Positions 1 to 8,140 of a stretch of 15,219 nt of DNA are shown here, piece by piece. Origin of the DNA: an uncultured Collinsella sp. GTDB lineage: Bacteria > Actinomycetota > Coriobacteriia > Coriobacteriales > Coriobacteriaceae. The notes beneath the pieces are model-generated. The model saw only the letters and a program-made list of their open reading frames with translations, was not told the DNA's origin and ran no database searches. The position numbers were made by a program, and so were the translations under genes. The stretch lies in NCBI GenBank assembly GCA_900545615.1, contig UQZM01000048.1, positions 1-15,219 on the forward strand, written 5' to 3'. Numbering within the stretch: the stretch's first letter is position 1; every line of letters starts with the position of its first letter.

Positions 1-23
1 GGAGGCCACTTAATGTGGCCTCC
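1..23 (+). terminator. Stem-loop, probable end of upstream unit
   Basis: A perfect 9-bp inverted repeat (GGAGGCCAC / GTGGCCTCC) encloses the loop TTAAT. No T-run follows on the + strand, so it is a weak intrinsic terminator in that direction; any tail on the - strand lies outside the window. By synteny with Firmicutes the upstream gene could be a dap gene, but that is inference. It may also act as an RNA-stabilising 3' end. Confidence 0.5.
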
Positions 24-272
24 GTCGTGAGCAGGACTGTAGAGCAGGAAACTTAGCCCGTGCCGGGGCCGCTGAGCCCTGACCGGCGGGATACACAGGT
101 TCAGATGGGGCTTTGATGCATGGGTGGTCTGTTGTTGTGCAAATGGGTATCATACTGTGGTTATTGCATCGACTCTGCGATGCATTGTTGTACGTTCCCG
201 GCGGTCGGTTTGCCAGAAGCGCCCCGTCGGCTGTTCCAGACCCGTTTCGAAGAAAGGAAACAACACTAACCT
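24..272 (+). other. Leader region upstream of RNase J gene
   Basis: No credible gene lies in these 249 bases. Positions 57-90 are very GC-rich and self-complementary (CCCG, CCGG and GGGC/GCCC segments), so a transcript would be structured. A perfect 7-bp inverted repeat TGCATCG / CGATGCA with a 6-base loop sits at 165-184. A possible -10 element TATCAT lies at 148-153, but no matching -35 was found, so no promoter is called. A purine-rich stretch GAAAGGA at 252-258 is the likely ribosome binding site for the next gene, with a longish 14-base spacing. Confidence 0.45.
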
Positions 273-1943
273 ATGGCAGCTAAAAAATCATCTCCCTTGA
301 AGATCATCCCGCTCGGCGGCCTTGACGGCATCGGCAAGAACATGACGGTCTTCGAGTGCGGCGACGACATGGTGCTCGTCGACGCTGGCCTCATGTTCCC
401 CGACGACTCCCAGCCCGGTATCGACCTGGTGCTTCCCGACTACACCTATGTTTTGGAGAACGAGGAAAAGCTCCGCGGTATCGTCGTCACCCACGGCCAC
501 GAGGACCACACCGGTTCGCTTCCGTATCTGCTGCAGGACCTCAACAATAAGGTGCCCATCTTCTCGAGCAAGCTGACGCTTGGCTTTATCGAGGGCAAGC
601 TTTCTGAGTTCCGCATCCGCGCGCCCAAGTTCCGCGAGGTTAAGGGTGGCAGCCATGTCAACCTCGGCGGCATCTCGCTCGACTTCTTCTCGATGACGCA
701 CTCCATCCCCGGCGCTCTGGGCGTGTTCATTCGCACCAATCAGGGCACCGTTATGCACACCGGCGACTTTAAGCTCGACCAGACGCCCATCGATGGTGTC
801 ACGCCCGACTATGCCGCTATCAGCCGCTTTGCCAAGCAGGGCATCGACCTGCTGCTTTCCGACTCCACCAACGCCACGGTTCCCGGCTTTACCAAGTCCG
901 AGGCCGAGGTTGGTCCCAACCTGCTGCATGCCATCAAGAACGCCCCGGGTCGCGTGTTCGTCGCGTCGTTCTCGAGCCATATCCATCGTTTGCAGCAGAT
1001 CTGCGATGCCGCCCGCAAGTGCGGCCGTAAGGTCGTTGTGACCGGTCGCTCCATGCTCACCAACACCCGCGTGGCGCGCGAGCTGGGCTACCTCAACATC
1101 GACGATGCCGATATCATCGATGCCTTCGATATCGATAACCTGCCCGACGACAAGATCGTCGTCATGTGCACCGGTTCGCAGGGCGAGCCGCTGTCGGCCC
1201 TGTCCCGCATGGCCAATGGCGAGCACAAGACGCTCTCTATCCACGAGGGCGATACCGTCATCCTCTCGGCAACTCCTGTTCCCGGCAATGAGAAAGCCGT
1301 CCAGCAGGTCGTCAACAGCCTGGCCAAGCTCGGCTGCGACGTGTGGGATAAGAACCGCGCTCTTGTCCACGTCTCGGGCCACGGTAGCCAGGAGGAGCTC
1401 AAGCTCCTGATGGCCATGGCTAAGCCCACGTACTTTATGCCGGTTCACGGTGAGGCCGTGCATCTGCGCGCCCATGCCCAGCTGGCCCGCAAGATGGGCA
1501 TCAAGGACGATCATATCTTTATTCTCGATAACGGTGACACGCTCGAGATGCGCGGCGGTATCGTCAAACGCGGTACGCCCGTCGAGTCCGGCGTCGTCTA
1601 CGTCGACGGCCTGCGTATCGGCGATACCGACCCCATCGTCCTGCGTGATCGTCAGAAGCTCGCCAACGACGGTATGGTTACCGCTGTTGCCATCGTCTCG
1701 CTCAAGCACAAGAAGATCGAGGCCATCGAGTTCTCGGGCCGCGGCGTCTCGTTTGCCATCGACGACCAGTTCTCCGAGGATGCCTCCGCGTCCATCATGA
1801 AGACGATCGAGAAGGGCAAGTTCAGCTTTACGAGCAGCGGTTCCGATGCCATTCGCAAGGCCGTGCGCGACTCGCTCTCCAACTTTATCTGGAGCCGTAC
1901 GCGCACTCGTCCGATGATCATCCCGGTCGTCATGGAGGTTTAG
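273..1943 (+). CDS. rnj: Ribonuclease J
   Basis: This is a metallo-beta-lactamase/beta-CASP ribonuclease of 556 residues, the usual length for RNase J, a cytoplasmic 5'-3' exo- and endoribonuclease of mRNA decay and rRNA maturation. Visible motifs are HGHEDH at residues 74-79 (zinc ligands), H143 in MTHSIPG, D165 in HTGDF, SDST at 196-199, CTGSQGEP at 299-306, HVSGH at 366-370 and PVHGE at 390-394. The C-terminal domain from about residue 450 completes the family layout. The ATG at 273 gives the expected N-terminus, which goes straight into the first beta strand (IIPLGGLDGIGKN). It is first in a long operon, and its last codons carry the ftsK ribosome binding site. Synteny matches B. subtilis rnjB, but whether the function is J1- or J2-like cannot be read from the sequence. 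All catalytic residues look intact. Confidence 0.96.
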   Translation: MAAKKSSPLKIIPLGGLDGIGKNMTVFECGDDMVLVDAGLMFPDDSQPGIDLVLPDYTYVLENEEKLRGIVVTHGHEDHTGSLPYLLQDLNNKVPIFSSKLTLGFIEGKLSEFRIRAPKFREVKGGSHVNLGGISLDFFSMTHSIPGALGVFIRTNQGTVMHTGDFKLDQTPIDGVTPDYAAISRFAKQGIDLLLSDSTNATVPGFTKSEAEVGPNLLHAIKNAPGRVFVASFSSHIHRLQQICDAARKCGRKVVVTGRSMLTNTRVARELGYLNIDDADIIDAFDIDNLPDDKIVVMCTGSQGEPLSALSRMANGEHKTLSIHEGDTVILSATPVPGNEKAVQQVVNSLAKLGCDVWDKNRALVHVSGHGSQEELKLLMAMAKPTYFMPVHGEAVHLRAHAQLARKMGIKDDHIFILDNGDTLEMRGGIVKRGTPVESGVVYVDGLRIGDTDPIVLRDRQKLANDGMVTAVAIVSLKHKKIEAIEFSGRGVSFAIDDQFSEDASASIMKTIEKGKFSFTSSGSDAIRKAVRDSLSNFIWSRTRTRPMIIPVVMEV

Positions 1944-1947
1944 TTTG
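1934..1947 (+). promoter_or_regulatory. RBS and TTG start of ftsK
   Basis: GGAGG at 1934-1938 lies inside the last codons of the RNase J gene, 6 bases before a TTG at 1945. No ATG or GTG is near in that frame, so TTG is chosen as the start. It lies one base after the upstream stop, so translation is probably coupled. Confidence 0.75.
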
Positions 1948-4725
1948 GCGCGCGGATCTGCACAAAACGCCAAAGGCAATAAGGCCAACAACCAACCGGC
2001 ATCTGCTAAGGGTGCCGGTTCCCATCTGCGTGCCAATAAGGGCCACGAGTCCGAGTTCGATGATTTCGAGCCCTTGGTCGAGCCCTCGGCCAACCGCGAT
2101 ATCGCCGGCGTGGTCATTGCCGTTTTGGCGATCGCGTCCTTTATTGCCGTGATTTCGCCGGCGACTGCGCCCGTTACGGCTGCGGTTGCCGGTTTCTACC
2201 ACTTGGGCTTTGGTCTGGGCGCCTACGTGCTGCCGATCGTCATTTTGCTGTTTGCCGCCACGCTCTTTTTAGGCGAGGACTCGCCGCTCAACGCGCGCTC
2301 TGTTGCGGGCGGCGCCGTGGTCTTTATCGCCGTCGTCTCCATTCTTTCGTTGATGGTGCCAGGTACGAGCGACTCGTGCGACCTTATGTTCACGCCACAA
2401 AATCTGTCCGCCTCGGGTGGCTACATCGGTGCGTTTATTGCGAGTGCGCTGCAAAATGCCCTGGGTAAGCCTATCGCGATGGTAGTCCTGCTGGGCCTTG
2501 TCGTCGTGGGCTTGGTCATCATTGGCTTTTCGGTGGGCGGCGTTTTGCGCTCTGCCCGCGACCGTGCGGCAGATTTTGCCGAGCGCCGTCGTGCCGACGT
2601 CAACGCGAGTCCGTGGGGTGACGACGAAGCTCTGTCGGTGCCCGGCGTTGCCCGTCCGCACCTGAGCATTCTTCGTCAAAAGGGTTCCGATGCTGCCGTG
2701 ACCACGGTCATGGGCAACGATGCGGACCCGGTTTTGGACGATGACGACGAGGATGAGGATCCGTTTGTCGACGTGTCCGATGCCGTGGAGGCCGAGCGCG
2801 CTAAGACGACGCTGCTACCACGCCGTCATGCCAAGAAGGGCAAGACGGTTCCCAAGCTCAATACGAGTGAGCCCGACCCGTCTTGGTCCGAGAGCGAGAT
2901 TGAGCTCACCGAGGGCGATGACGAGGACGACGAGGCTCCGATTGAGATCGCAAAGACAACTTTGCTGCCGCGTCGCCATGCAAAGCGCGACCAGGTAACC
3001 GGTCAGCTTTCGATGGAAGACGACCCCGATAAGATCGACGAGTCCGAGCCGCCGTTTGCCGTGAATCCTGTCTCGGCAGCACCTCAGATCCCCGACTTCT
3101 TGAAGCATCCCAAGGTTGCCGATGCGCCTGCCTTGAGTGCTGTCGAATCGGCTGCGGCTAGCGATGGGGGAGCGGACGGCGGCGCCGCAGATAACGAGGG
3201 CGAAGAAGAGGACGGCCTCAAACTTCCGCCACTTGAGATTCTGCATGCCAACCCGCAGTCGGCTTCCTCCGCGTCTTCTGACAAGGAGCTGGAACAGACT
3301 GCCGAGTCGCTTCAGTCCACCTTGCTGGAGTTTGGTCGTAGTGCCCGCGTGGTCGGCTGGATCGCCGGCCCCACGGTGACGACCTTTAAGCTGCAACCTG
3401 GCGAGGGCGAGCGCGTGAGCAAGATTTCGAGCCTCGAGGACGATATCGCGCTATCGCTTGCTGCCCAGTCGGTGCGTATCTTTGCCCCGATCCCCGGCAC
3501 CTCGCTCGTGGGCATCGAGATTCCCAACCGCAAGCGCCAGAACGTCAACCTGGGCGACGTGTTGCCCTATGTGAAGGGCGGTCCGCTCGAGCTTGCCATC
3601 GGCCGCGATGCCGAGGGTACGCCGGTCGTCGCCGACCTCGCCAAGATGCCCCACCTGCTGATCGCCGGTACCACGGGTTCTGGTAAGTCGGTCATGATCA
3701 ACTCCATCATCACGACTCTGCTCATGCGCGCTCTCCCCGAGGACGTTCGCCTGATCATGGTCGACCCCAAGCGCGTCGAGCTTGCGGGCTATAACGGTCT
3801 GCCGCATCTCTATGTGCCCGTGGTGACCGAGCCCAAGCAGGCCGCGAGCGCTCTGCAATGGGCCGTGTCCGAGATGGAGCGACGCCTGAAGGTCTTCGAG
3901 CGTCTCAACGTGCGTAAGATCTCGACCTACAACGAAAAGCAGGCCGCCGGCGAGTTTGAGCATTACGACAACCCGCCGCAAAAGATGCCCTACCTGGTCA
4001 TCATCATTGACGAGCTCTCGGACCTGATGATGGTCGCCGGTAAGGATGTCGAGGCCTCGATCGTGCGTATTGCACAGCTGGGCCGTGCCGCCGGTATTCA
4101 TCTTATTGTGGCCACCCAGCGCCCCAGCTCCAACGTGGTGACGGGCCTCATCAAGGCAAACATTACCAACCGCATCGCCTTCAACGTCGCAACGGGCATC
4201 GACTCCCGCGTCATCATCGACCAGATGGGTGCCGAAAAGCTCACCGGCTTGGGTGACATGCTGTTCTCAAAGGTCGACTGGGGCAAGCCCCGCCGTATCC
4301 AGGGCTGCTTTGTTTCGGATGACGAGATCAACGAGATCGTCGAGTTCGTCAAGTCGCAAAGCGAGCCCGACTACCATGAGGAGATCCTGTCGGCTGTGGC
4401 ACCTGCCTCCATGTCCATAGCAGGTGGCGGCGGCATTGTGCGCACCGGCGTTGCCGAGCCTCAGGACGACGATCCGCTTATCTGGGAAGCCGCCCATATT
4501 GTGGTGGAATCGCAGCTGGGCTCCACATCTGGCCTGCAGCGCCGCCTGAAGGTTGGTTATGCGCGCGCCGGGCGTATTATGGACATGCTGGAAGAAAAGG
4601 GTGTCGTCGGACCGCCCGACGGTTCCAAGCCGCGCGAGGTCCTGCTGGATGAAGAAGGCCTTGCCGCGCTGGAATCCGTCGACGCCGAGATGGCACGTGA
4701 AGATCGTGAGTTTGGAGGATTCTGA
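1945..4725 (+). CDS. ftsK: DNA translocase FtsK/SpoIIIE
   Basis: This 926-residue, membrane-anchored, ATP-driven dsDNA pump moves chromosomes through the division septum. The N-terminus is soluble, followed by about four membrane helices (roughly 51-70, 85-109, 118-138, 160-200). A long acidic, probably disordered linker covers about 205-440. The alpha/beta motor domains follow, with Walker A GTTGSGKS at 575-582 and Walker B VIIIDE at 685-690. The C-terminal gamma winged helix (about 840-905) normally reads polar DNA motifs (KOPS/SRS). The linker holds two copies of the 12-residue motif AKTTLLPRRHAK (286-297 and 336-347). The start is TTG with a strong GGAGG inside the upstream gene. The stop overlaps the next start by one base. 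The family call is firm; whether the role is FtsK-like or SpoIIIE-like cannot be decided, and non-sporulation would favour division. Confidence 0.96.
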   Translation: MARGSAQNAKGNKANNQPASAKGAGSHLRANKGHESEFDDFEPLVEPSANRDIAGVVIAVLAIASFIAVISPATAPVTAAVAGFYHLGFGLGAYVLPIVILLFAATLFLGEDSPLNARSVAGGAVVFIAVVSILSLMVPGTSDSCDLMFTPQNLSASGGYIGAFIASALQNALGKPIAMVVLLGLVVVGLVIIGFSVGGVLRSARDRAADFAERRRADVNASPWGDDEALSVPGVARPHLSILRQKGSDAAVTTVMGNDADPVLDDDDEDEDPFVDVSDAVEAERAKTTLLPRRHAKKGKTVPKLNTSEPDPSWSESEIELTEGDDEDDEAPIEIAKTTLLPRRHAKRDQVTGQLSMEDDPDKIDESEPPFAVNPVSAAPQIPDFLKHPKVADAPALSAVESAAASDGGADGGAADNEGEEEDGLKLPPLEILHANPQSASSASSDKELEQTAESLQSTLLEFGRSARVVGWIAGPTVTTFKLQPGEGERVSKISSLEDDIALSLAAQSVRIFAPIPGTSLVGIEIPNRKRQNVNLGDVLPYVKGGPLELAIGRDAEGTPVVADLAKMPHLLIAGTTGSGKSVMINSIITTLLMRALPEDVRLIMVDPKRVELAGYNGLPHLYVPVVTEPKQAASALQWAVSEMERRLKVFERLNVRKISTYNEKQAAGEFEHYDNPPQKMPYLVIIIDELSDLMMVAGKDVEASIVRIAQLGRAAGIHLIVATQRPSSNVVTGLIKANITNRIAFNVATGIDSRVIIDQMGAEKLTGLGDMLFSKVDWGKPRRIQGCFVSDDEINEIVEFVKSQSEPDYHEEILSAVAPASMSIAGGGGIVRTGVAEPQDDDPLIWEAAHIVVESQLGSTSGLQRRLKVGYARAGRIMDMLEEKGVVGPPDGSKPREVLLDEEGLAALESVDAEMAREDREFGGF
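2800..2985 (+). repeat. Twin 12-residue motif in FtsK linker
   Basis: The peptide AKTTLLPRRHAK is encoded at 2800-2835 and again at 2950-2985, exactly 50 codons apart. The copies are identical in protein, but 9 of 12 codons differ synonymously. This points to selection on the peptide, not to a recent DNA duplication. Both lie in strongly acidic surroundings. Confidence 0.9.
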
Positions 4726-4727
4726 TG
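4714..4727 (+). promoter_or_regulatory. RBS and overlapping stop/start (TGATG)
   Basis: GGAGG at 4714-4718 lies 6 bases before the ATG at 4725. The ftsK stop TGA (4723-4725) shares its A with this ATG, a typical arrangement for translational coupling. Confidence 0.8.
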
Positions 4728-6230
4728 GCTGCACGCTTTGGTGACATGCTGCTCGAGCAGCGTCGCCGAATGGGCCTTTCCATTCAGCAGGTCGCCAACA
4801 CCATCAAAATCAGGCCGCAGATCATCGAGTTTTTCGAGAATGGCAATTTTGCATCGATGCCTCCGCGCGGCTATGCGCAGGGCATGATTTCGAGCTATGC
4901 GCGCTTTTTGGGCCTCAATCCGCGGGAGGTCGTCAACGCTTATTTTGACGATCTGATGGCATATGAGCGCGAGACGTCGCAGCAGGGCGGTCGTTTTCAG
5001 GACGCCGCCGGCTACGTCAATTCGCGTTCCTCGGTCGACAACGGCCGCTTCCTGATGGTTCAGGGCGGGCGTTCGACGCGTTATGGCCAGCGCCCTCAGC
5101 AGGCTGGCTATGTTACCGAAACGGGCTCGAGCGAGGAGATTCGTTCCCAGCGCGATCGTTTTCGCAGCACGCCGGCGCCCGAGGAGCGCGCACTCCCCGC
5201 TGCCCGCGGTGTCGCACGAGACCCTCGTGCCGGCTACGGGGATGGTGGTTATTCCGATCGCGGGTACCGCGGCGTTTCTTCCGGTCGTCCGCGCGGCGGC
5301 TATGCAGACGCCGATACTACGCAGGTGACGCCTCGCCTTCGATCTCAGTCACGGCCTTATAGCCAGCGCTCCTCAGCGCCTCGCTCGGGTCAGCGCAACT
5401 ACCAGGGTCGCGGCGAGCTCGCCCCCCGCTCGGGCCAGCGCAATATGCAGCGCCAGGGCAGTTATCGCGGACGTTCCGACAATAACCGCGGTCGCATGCC
5501 CCAAGACACCGGTCGCGGTGGTTCCAATCGTGGACGCGGCGGTGGGCGCGCTCCCCAGAACAACGGTCTCGATCCTCGTATCGTTTACGCCGGTATCGGC
5601 GCCGTGGCGCTGCTGCTGATCGTGCTCATCGTGGTGCTCCTGCGTGGCTGCGGCTCCTCGGCGCCCGAGTCGACGCCCGAGACGCCCGTTGCCACCAAGA
5701 CAACGACTAAGAAGTCTTCCAAGAAGACTGAATCCGTCGATGAAGATACCGATGAGAAGACGGACGAGTCGACCGATTCGGACGCCGCCAAGACGACGGC
5801 CAAGAAGGAGGAGAACGAGGTCACAAAGGTCAAGATCTCCGTTGCCAAGGGCAAGACTGCTTGGATTGAGGTCAAGGTTGATGGCAAGTCTGTCTATGGC
5901 GCCCAGGCGACCGGTCCCTTTGAGCAGGAATACACGCCCGAGTCCTCGATCGAGATCACCACGTCCAAGCCTTCCGATGTCACCGTTACCAAGAACGGTG
6001 AAAAGGTCCGCTACGACACTAAGACGTCGGGCGTGGCACGCGTGACGATCACCGTTCCCAAGAAGGAGACGACCGAGTCCAAGGATGGCGAGAGCACTGA
6101 CGGCACCGATGGCACCGAAAGTACCGACGGAACTGATGAAACCGATGCCCAGTCCACGGACGGCACCGATACCGCCACCGACGGGCAGACTACGCCCTAT
6201 TCAGACGACTATTCGTACGACAGCTACTAA
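4725..6230 (+). CDS. RodZ-family membrane HTH protein with RG-rich linker
   Basis: This 501-residue single-pass protein has a cytoplasmic N-terminal HTH of the RodZ type (HTH_25, about residues 4-75; FGDMLLEQRRRMGLSIQQVA and the PRGYAQGMISSYARFLGL segment). RodZ links the MreB cytoskeleton or cell-shape machinery to the membrane. An unusually long linker (about 89-285) follows, rich in R, G, Q, S and Y, with ten RG dipeptides and a repeated octapeptide APRSGQRN (218-225, 233-240). One membrane helix lies at about 286-307. The outer part has a K/T/E/D-rich stalk, then a beta-rich domain (about 365-446) resembling the RodZ C-terminal domain (DUF4115-like), and a low-complexity T/D/S/G tail with three STDGTD units. 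B. subtilis has the RodZ homologue ymfM in the equivalent place. The fold call is good; the linker's role is unknown. No motif suggests sequence-specific DNA regulation. Confidence 0.85.
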   Translation: MAARFGDMLLEQRRRMGLSIQQVANTIKIRPQIIEFFENGNFASMPPRGYAQGMISSYARFLGLNPREVVNAYFDDLMAYERETSQQGGRFQDAAGYVNSRSSVDNGRFLMVQGGRSTRYGQRPQQAGYVTETGSSEEIRSQRDRFRSTPAPEERALPAARGVARDPRAGYGDGGYSDRGYRGVSSGRPRGGYADADTTQVTPRLRSQSRPYSQRSSAPRSGQRNYQGRGELAPRSGQRNMQRQGSYRGRSDNNRGRMPQDTGRGGSNRGRGGGRAPQNNGLDPRIVYAGIGAVALLLIVLIVVLLRGCGSSAPESTPETPVATKTTTKKSSKKTESVDEDTDEKTDESTDSDAAKTTAKKEENEVTKVKISVAKGKTAWIEVKVDGKSVYGAQATGPFEQEYTPESSIEITTSKPSDVTVTKNGEKVRYDTKTSGVARVTITVPKKETTESKDGESTDGTDGTESTDGTDETDAQSTDGTDTATDGQTTPYSDDYSYDSY

Positions 6231-6256
6231 GCCGCTCGCAAGCGAAAGGATTAACC

Positions 6257-6754
6257 ATGGCTAAAGATTCCAGCTTCGACGTCGTGTCCGAGGTCAATAT
6301 GCAGGAGGTCGACAATGCCTTCCAGCAGACCACGCGCGAGATTTCCCAGCGCTATGACCTGAAGGACTCCGGCGCCACCATTGAGCTTTCGAAGGGCGAC
6401 AAGCTCTTTACGATCAACGCTCCGGCCGACTTTGTCTCCAAGCAGATCATCGATGTCCTGAGCTCCAAGCTCATCAAGCGCGGCATCGATCTTAAGGCCG
6501 TGTCCTGGGATGCGCCTCAGGCTGCATCGGGCGGTACCGTGCGCGTGCTCGGTCATATCGTCGAGGGTATCGACCAGACGACTGCCAAGAAGATTAATAA
6601 GGACATCAAGGATCAGAAGCTCAAGGTCAAGGTGACGATTGAGGCTGACAAACTGCGTGTTTCCTCTGCTTCCAAGGATGCGCTGCAGGCCGTGATCCAG
6701 TTCCTGCGCGACCAGGACTACGGCCAGCCTCTACAGTTCACCAACTACCGCTAA
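6257..6754 (+). CDS. yajQ: YajQ family protein (UPF0234)
   Basis: This small cytoplasmic protein of 165 residues has the family's usual length. Its start, SFDVVSEVNMQEVDNA, and its end, QPLQFTNYR, are hallmark YajQ segments, as is the QRYDLKDS stretch near residues 31-38. YajQ proteins have two ferredoxin-like, RNP-type domains; members have been reported to bind nucleotides or tRNA, and in Xanthomonas a homologue acts as a cyclic-di-GMP effector. Which of these applies here is unknown. The ribosome binding site GAAAGGA at 6244-6250 is 6 bases from the ATG. It sits 26 bases after the RodZ-like gene and 27 before rimO, within the same run of genes. Confidence 0.95.
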   Translation: MAKDSSFDVVSEVNMQEVDNAFQQTTREISQRYDLKDSGATIELSKGDKLFTINAPADFVSKQIIDVLSSKLIKRGIDLKAVSWDAPQAASGGTVRVLGHIVEGIDQTTAKKINKDIKDQKLKVKVTIEADKLRVSSASKDALQAVIQFLRDQDYGQPLQFTNYR

Positions 6755-6781
6755 TATCATTCGAAAGGACCGCTCTCCAAC

Positions 6782-8131
6782 ATGGATACACCGTTGGGCT
6801 CCGTGCTCTACATCACCCTCGGGTGCGCTAAGAACGAGGTTGACACCGACCGCATGCGTTCTCTTTTGACCGCCGCGGGCTACGAAGAGGCATTCGACCC
6901 GCAGGATGCCGATATCGCCATCGTCAATACATGCTCGTTCCTTGCCTCTGCAACGTCCGAGAGCATCGAGACCACGCTCGAGCTTGCCAATGAGGTGCAG
7001 GACGGCGTTCGTTCCTGCCCGATCGTCATGTGCGGCTGCGTGCCGTCGCGCTATGGCGACGACCTGCCTGACGAGCTGCCCGAGGTCGCTGCCTTTGTGA
7101 AGGCCGACGAGGAGGACGGCATCGTGGCGGTCATCGATGGCGTGCTGGGTGTCGAGCGTGAGATCGCAGCCTATATCCCGCAGGTCAAGCGTACCGTCGA
7201 GGGCGCCGTTGCCTACGTCAAGATTTCCGATGGCTGCAACCGTTTCTGCAGCTTCTGCATGATCCCCTATATTCGCGGTCGCTATCATTCGCGCAATGCC
7301 GAGAGCATTATCTCCGAGGTGCGCGACCTGGTTGCCGGCGGCGTGCGCGAGATTGTGCTGATTGGCCAGGACACGGGCATTTGGGGTACCGACTTTGCCG
7401 ACGAGGATGTCACCGAGGGCTCGCCGCGCAATCTGGCGCAGCTGCTGCGTGCCGTCGCCGAGGCCGTGCGCCCGCACAACGTCTGGGTCCGCGTGCTCTA
7501 TCTGCAGCCCGAGGGCATGACCGACGAGCTTATCGATACGATTCGCGATACGCCCGAGGTGCTGCCCTATATCGATATCCCCGTGCAGCACTGTGACGCG
7601 CGCATCCTCAAGGCCATGCGCCGTTCTGGTTCCCGCCAGGAGCTCGAGGACCTGTTCCGCGACCTTCGCGAGCGCATCCCCGGCATCGTGATTCGTTCCA
7701 CGGCCATGGTCGGCTTCCCGACCGAGACCGACGACGAGTTCCGCGACCTTATCGACTTTATGGATGCCGTCGGCTTTGACTACACGAGCGTCTTTGCCTA
7801 CTCGCAGGAGGACGGCAGCCTGGCCGCTAAGATGGAGGGTCAGGTCGACGAAGAGGTCAAGCTCGAGCGCGCCCAGGAGGCCATGGACCTGGCCGAGTCG
7901 CTCGGTTTTGCCGCCACCGCCGCACATGTGGGCGAGCGCGCCCAGGTAATCGTCGACGGTATCGAAGAGACCGAGGATGGCGCCGAGCTGATCGGCCATG
8001 CCTGGTTCCAGGCGCCCGATTCCGATGGCGCGGTGCATCTGGACGCCAGCGAGGCGTCCGTGGGCGATATTCTGACCGTCGAGTTTACCGATAGCTTCTG
8101 CTATGAGCTTATCGGTCATGTTGTGGAGTAG
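6782..8131 (+). CDS. rimO: Ribosomal protein S12 methylthiotransferase RimO
   Basis: RimO is a 449-residue radical-SAM enzyme that adds a methylthio group to the conserved aspartate of ribosomal protein uS12, using two Fe-S clusters. The UPF0004 N-terminal domain supplies cysteines C15, C51 and C84. The radical-SAM triad is C152-x3-C156-x2-C159 in DGCNRFCSFC. A TRAM domain occupies about 385-447. The segment LIGQDTGIWGTD (193-204) matches RimO's QDT signature and not the GQNVNSY form of MiaB, which separates it from the miaB gene at the far end of the window. AAAGGA at 6764-6769 is a plausible ribosome binding site, 12 bases from the ATG. The stop overlaps the AGGAG that serves pgsA. Confidence 0.95.
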   Translation: MDTPLGSVLYITLGCAKNEVDTDRMRSLLTAAGYEEAFDPQDADIAIVNTCSFLASATSESIETTLELANEVQDGVRSCPIVMCGCVPSRYGDDLPDELPEVAAFVKADEEDGIVAVIDGVLGVEREIAAYIPQVKRTVEGAVAYVKISDGCNRFCSFCMIPYIRGRYHSRNAESIISEVRDLVAGGVREIVLIGQDTGIWGTDFADEDVTEGSPRNLAQLLRAVAEAVRPHNVWVRVLYLQPEGMTDELIDTIRDTPEVLPYIDIPVQHCDARILKAMRRSGSRQELEDLFRDLRERIPGIVIRSTAMVGFPTETDDEFRDLIDFMDAVGFDYTSVFAYSQEDGSLAAKMEGQVDEEVKLERAQEAMDLAESLGFAATAAHVGERAQVIVDGIEETEDGAELIGHAWFQAPDSDGAVHLDASEASVGDILTVEFTDSFCYELIGHVVE

Positions 8132-8140
8132 GAGAGCGTC

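Noticed and set aside
57..90. Possible SRP, RNase P, tmRNA or riboswitch RNA in the GC-rich leader
   Set aside because: Read on both strands, it lacks the conserved cores of these RNAs that I could recall; only generic self-complementarity is present.
288..2117. 609-codon open frame on the - strand
   Set aside because: It is the antisense shadow of the RNase J gene. The strong GC codon bias removes stops in this frame, and the product looks like no known protein.
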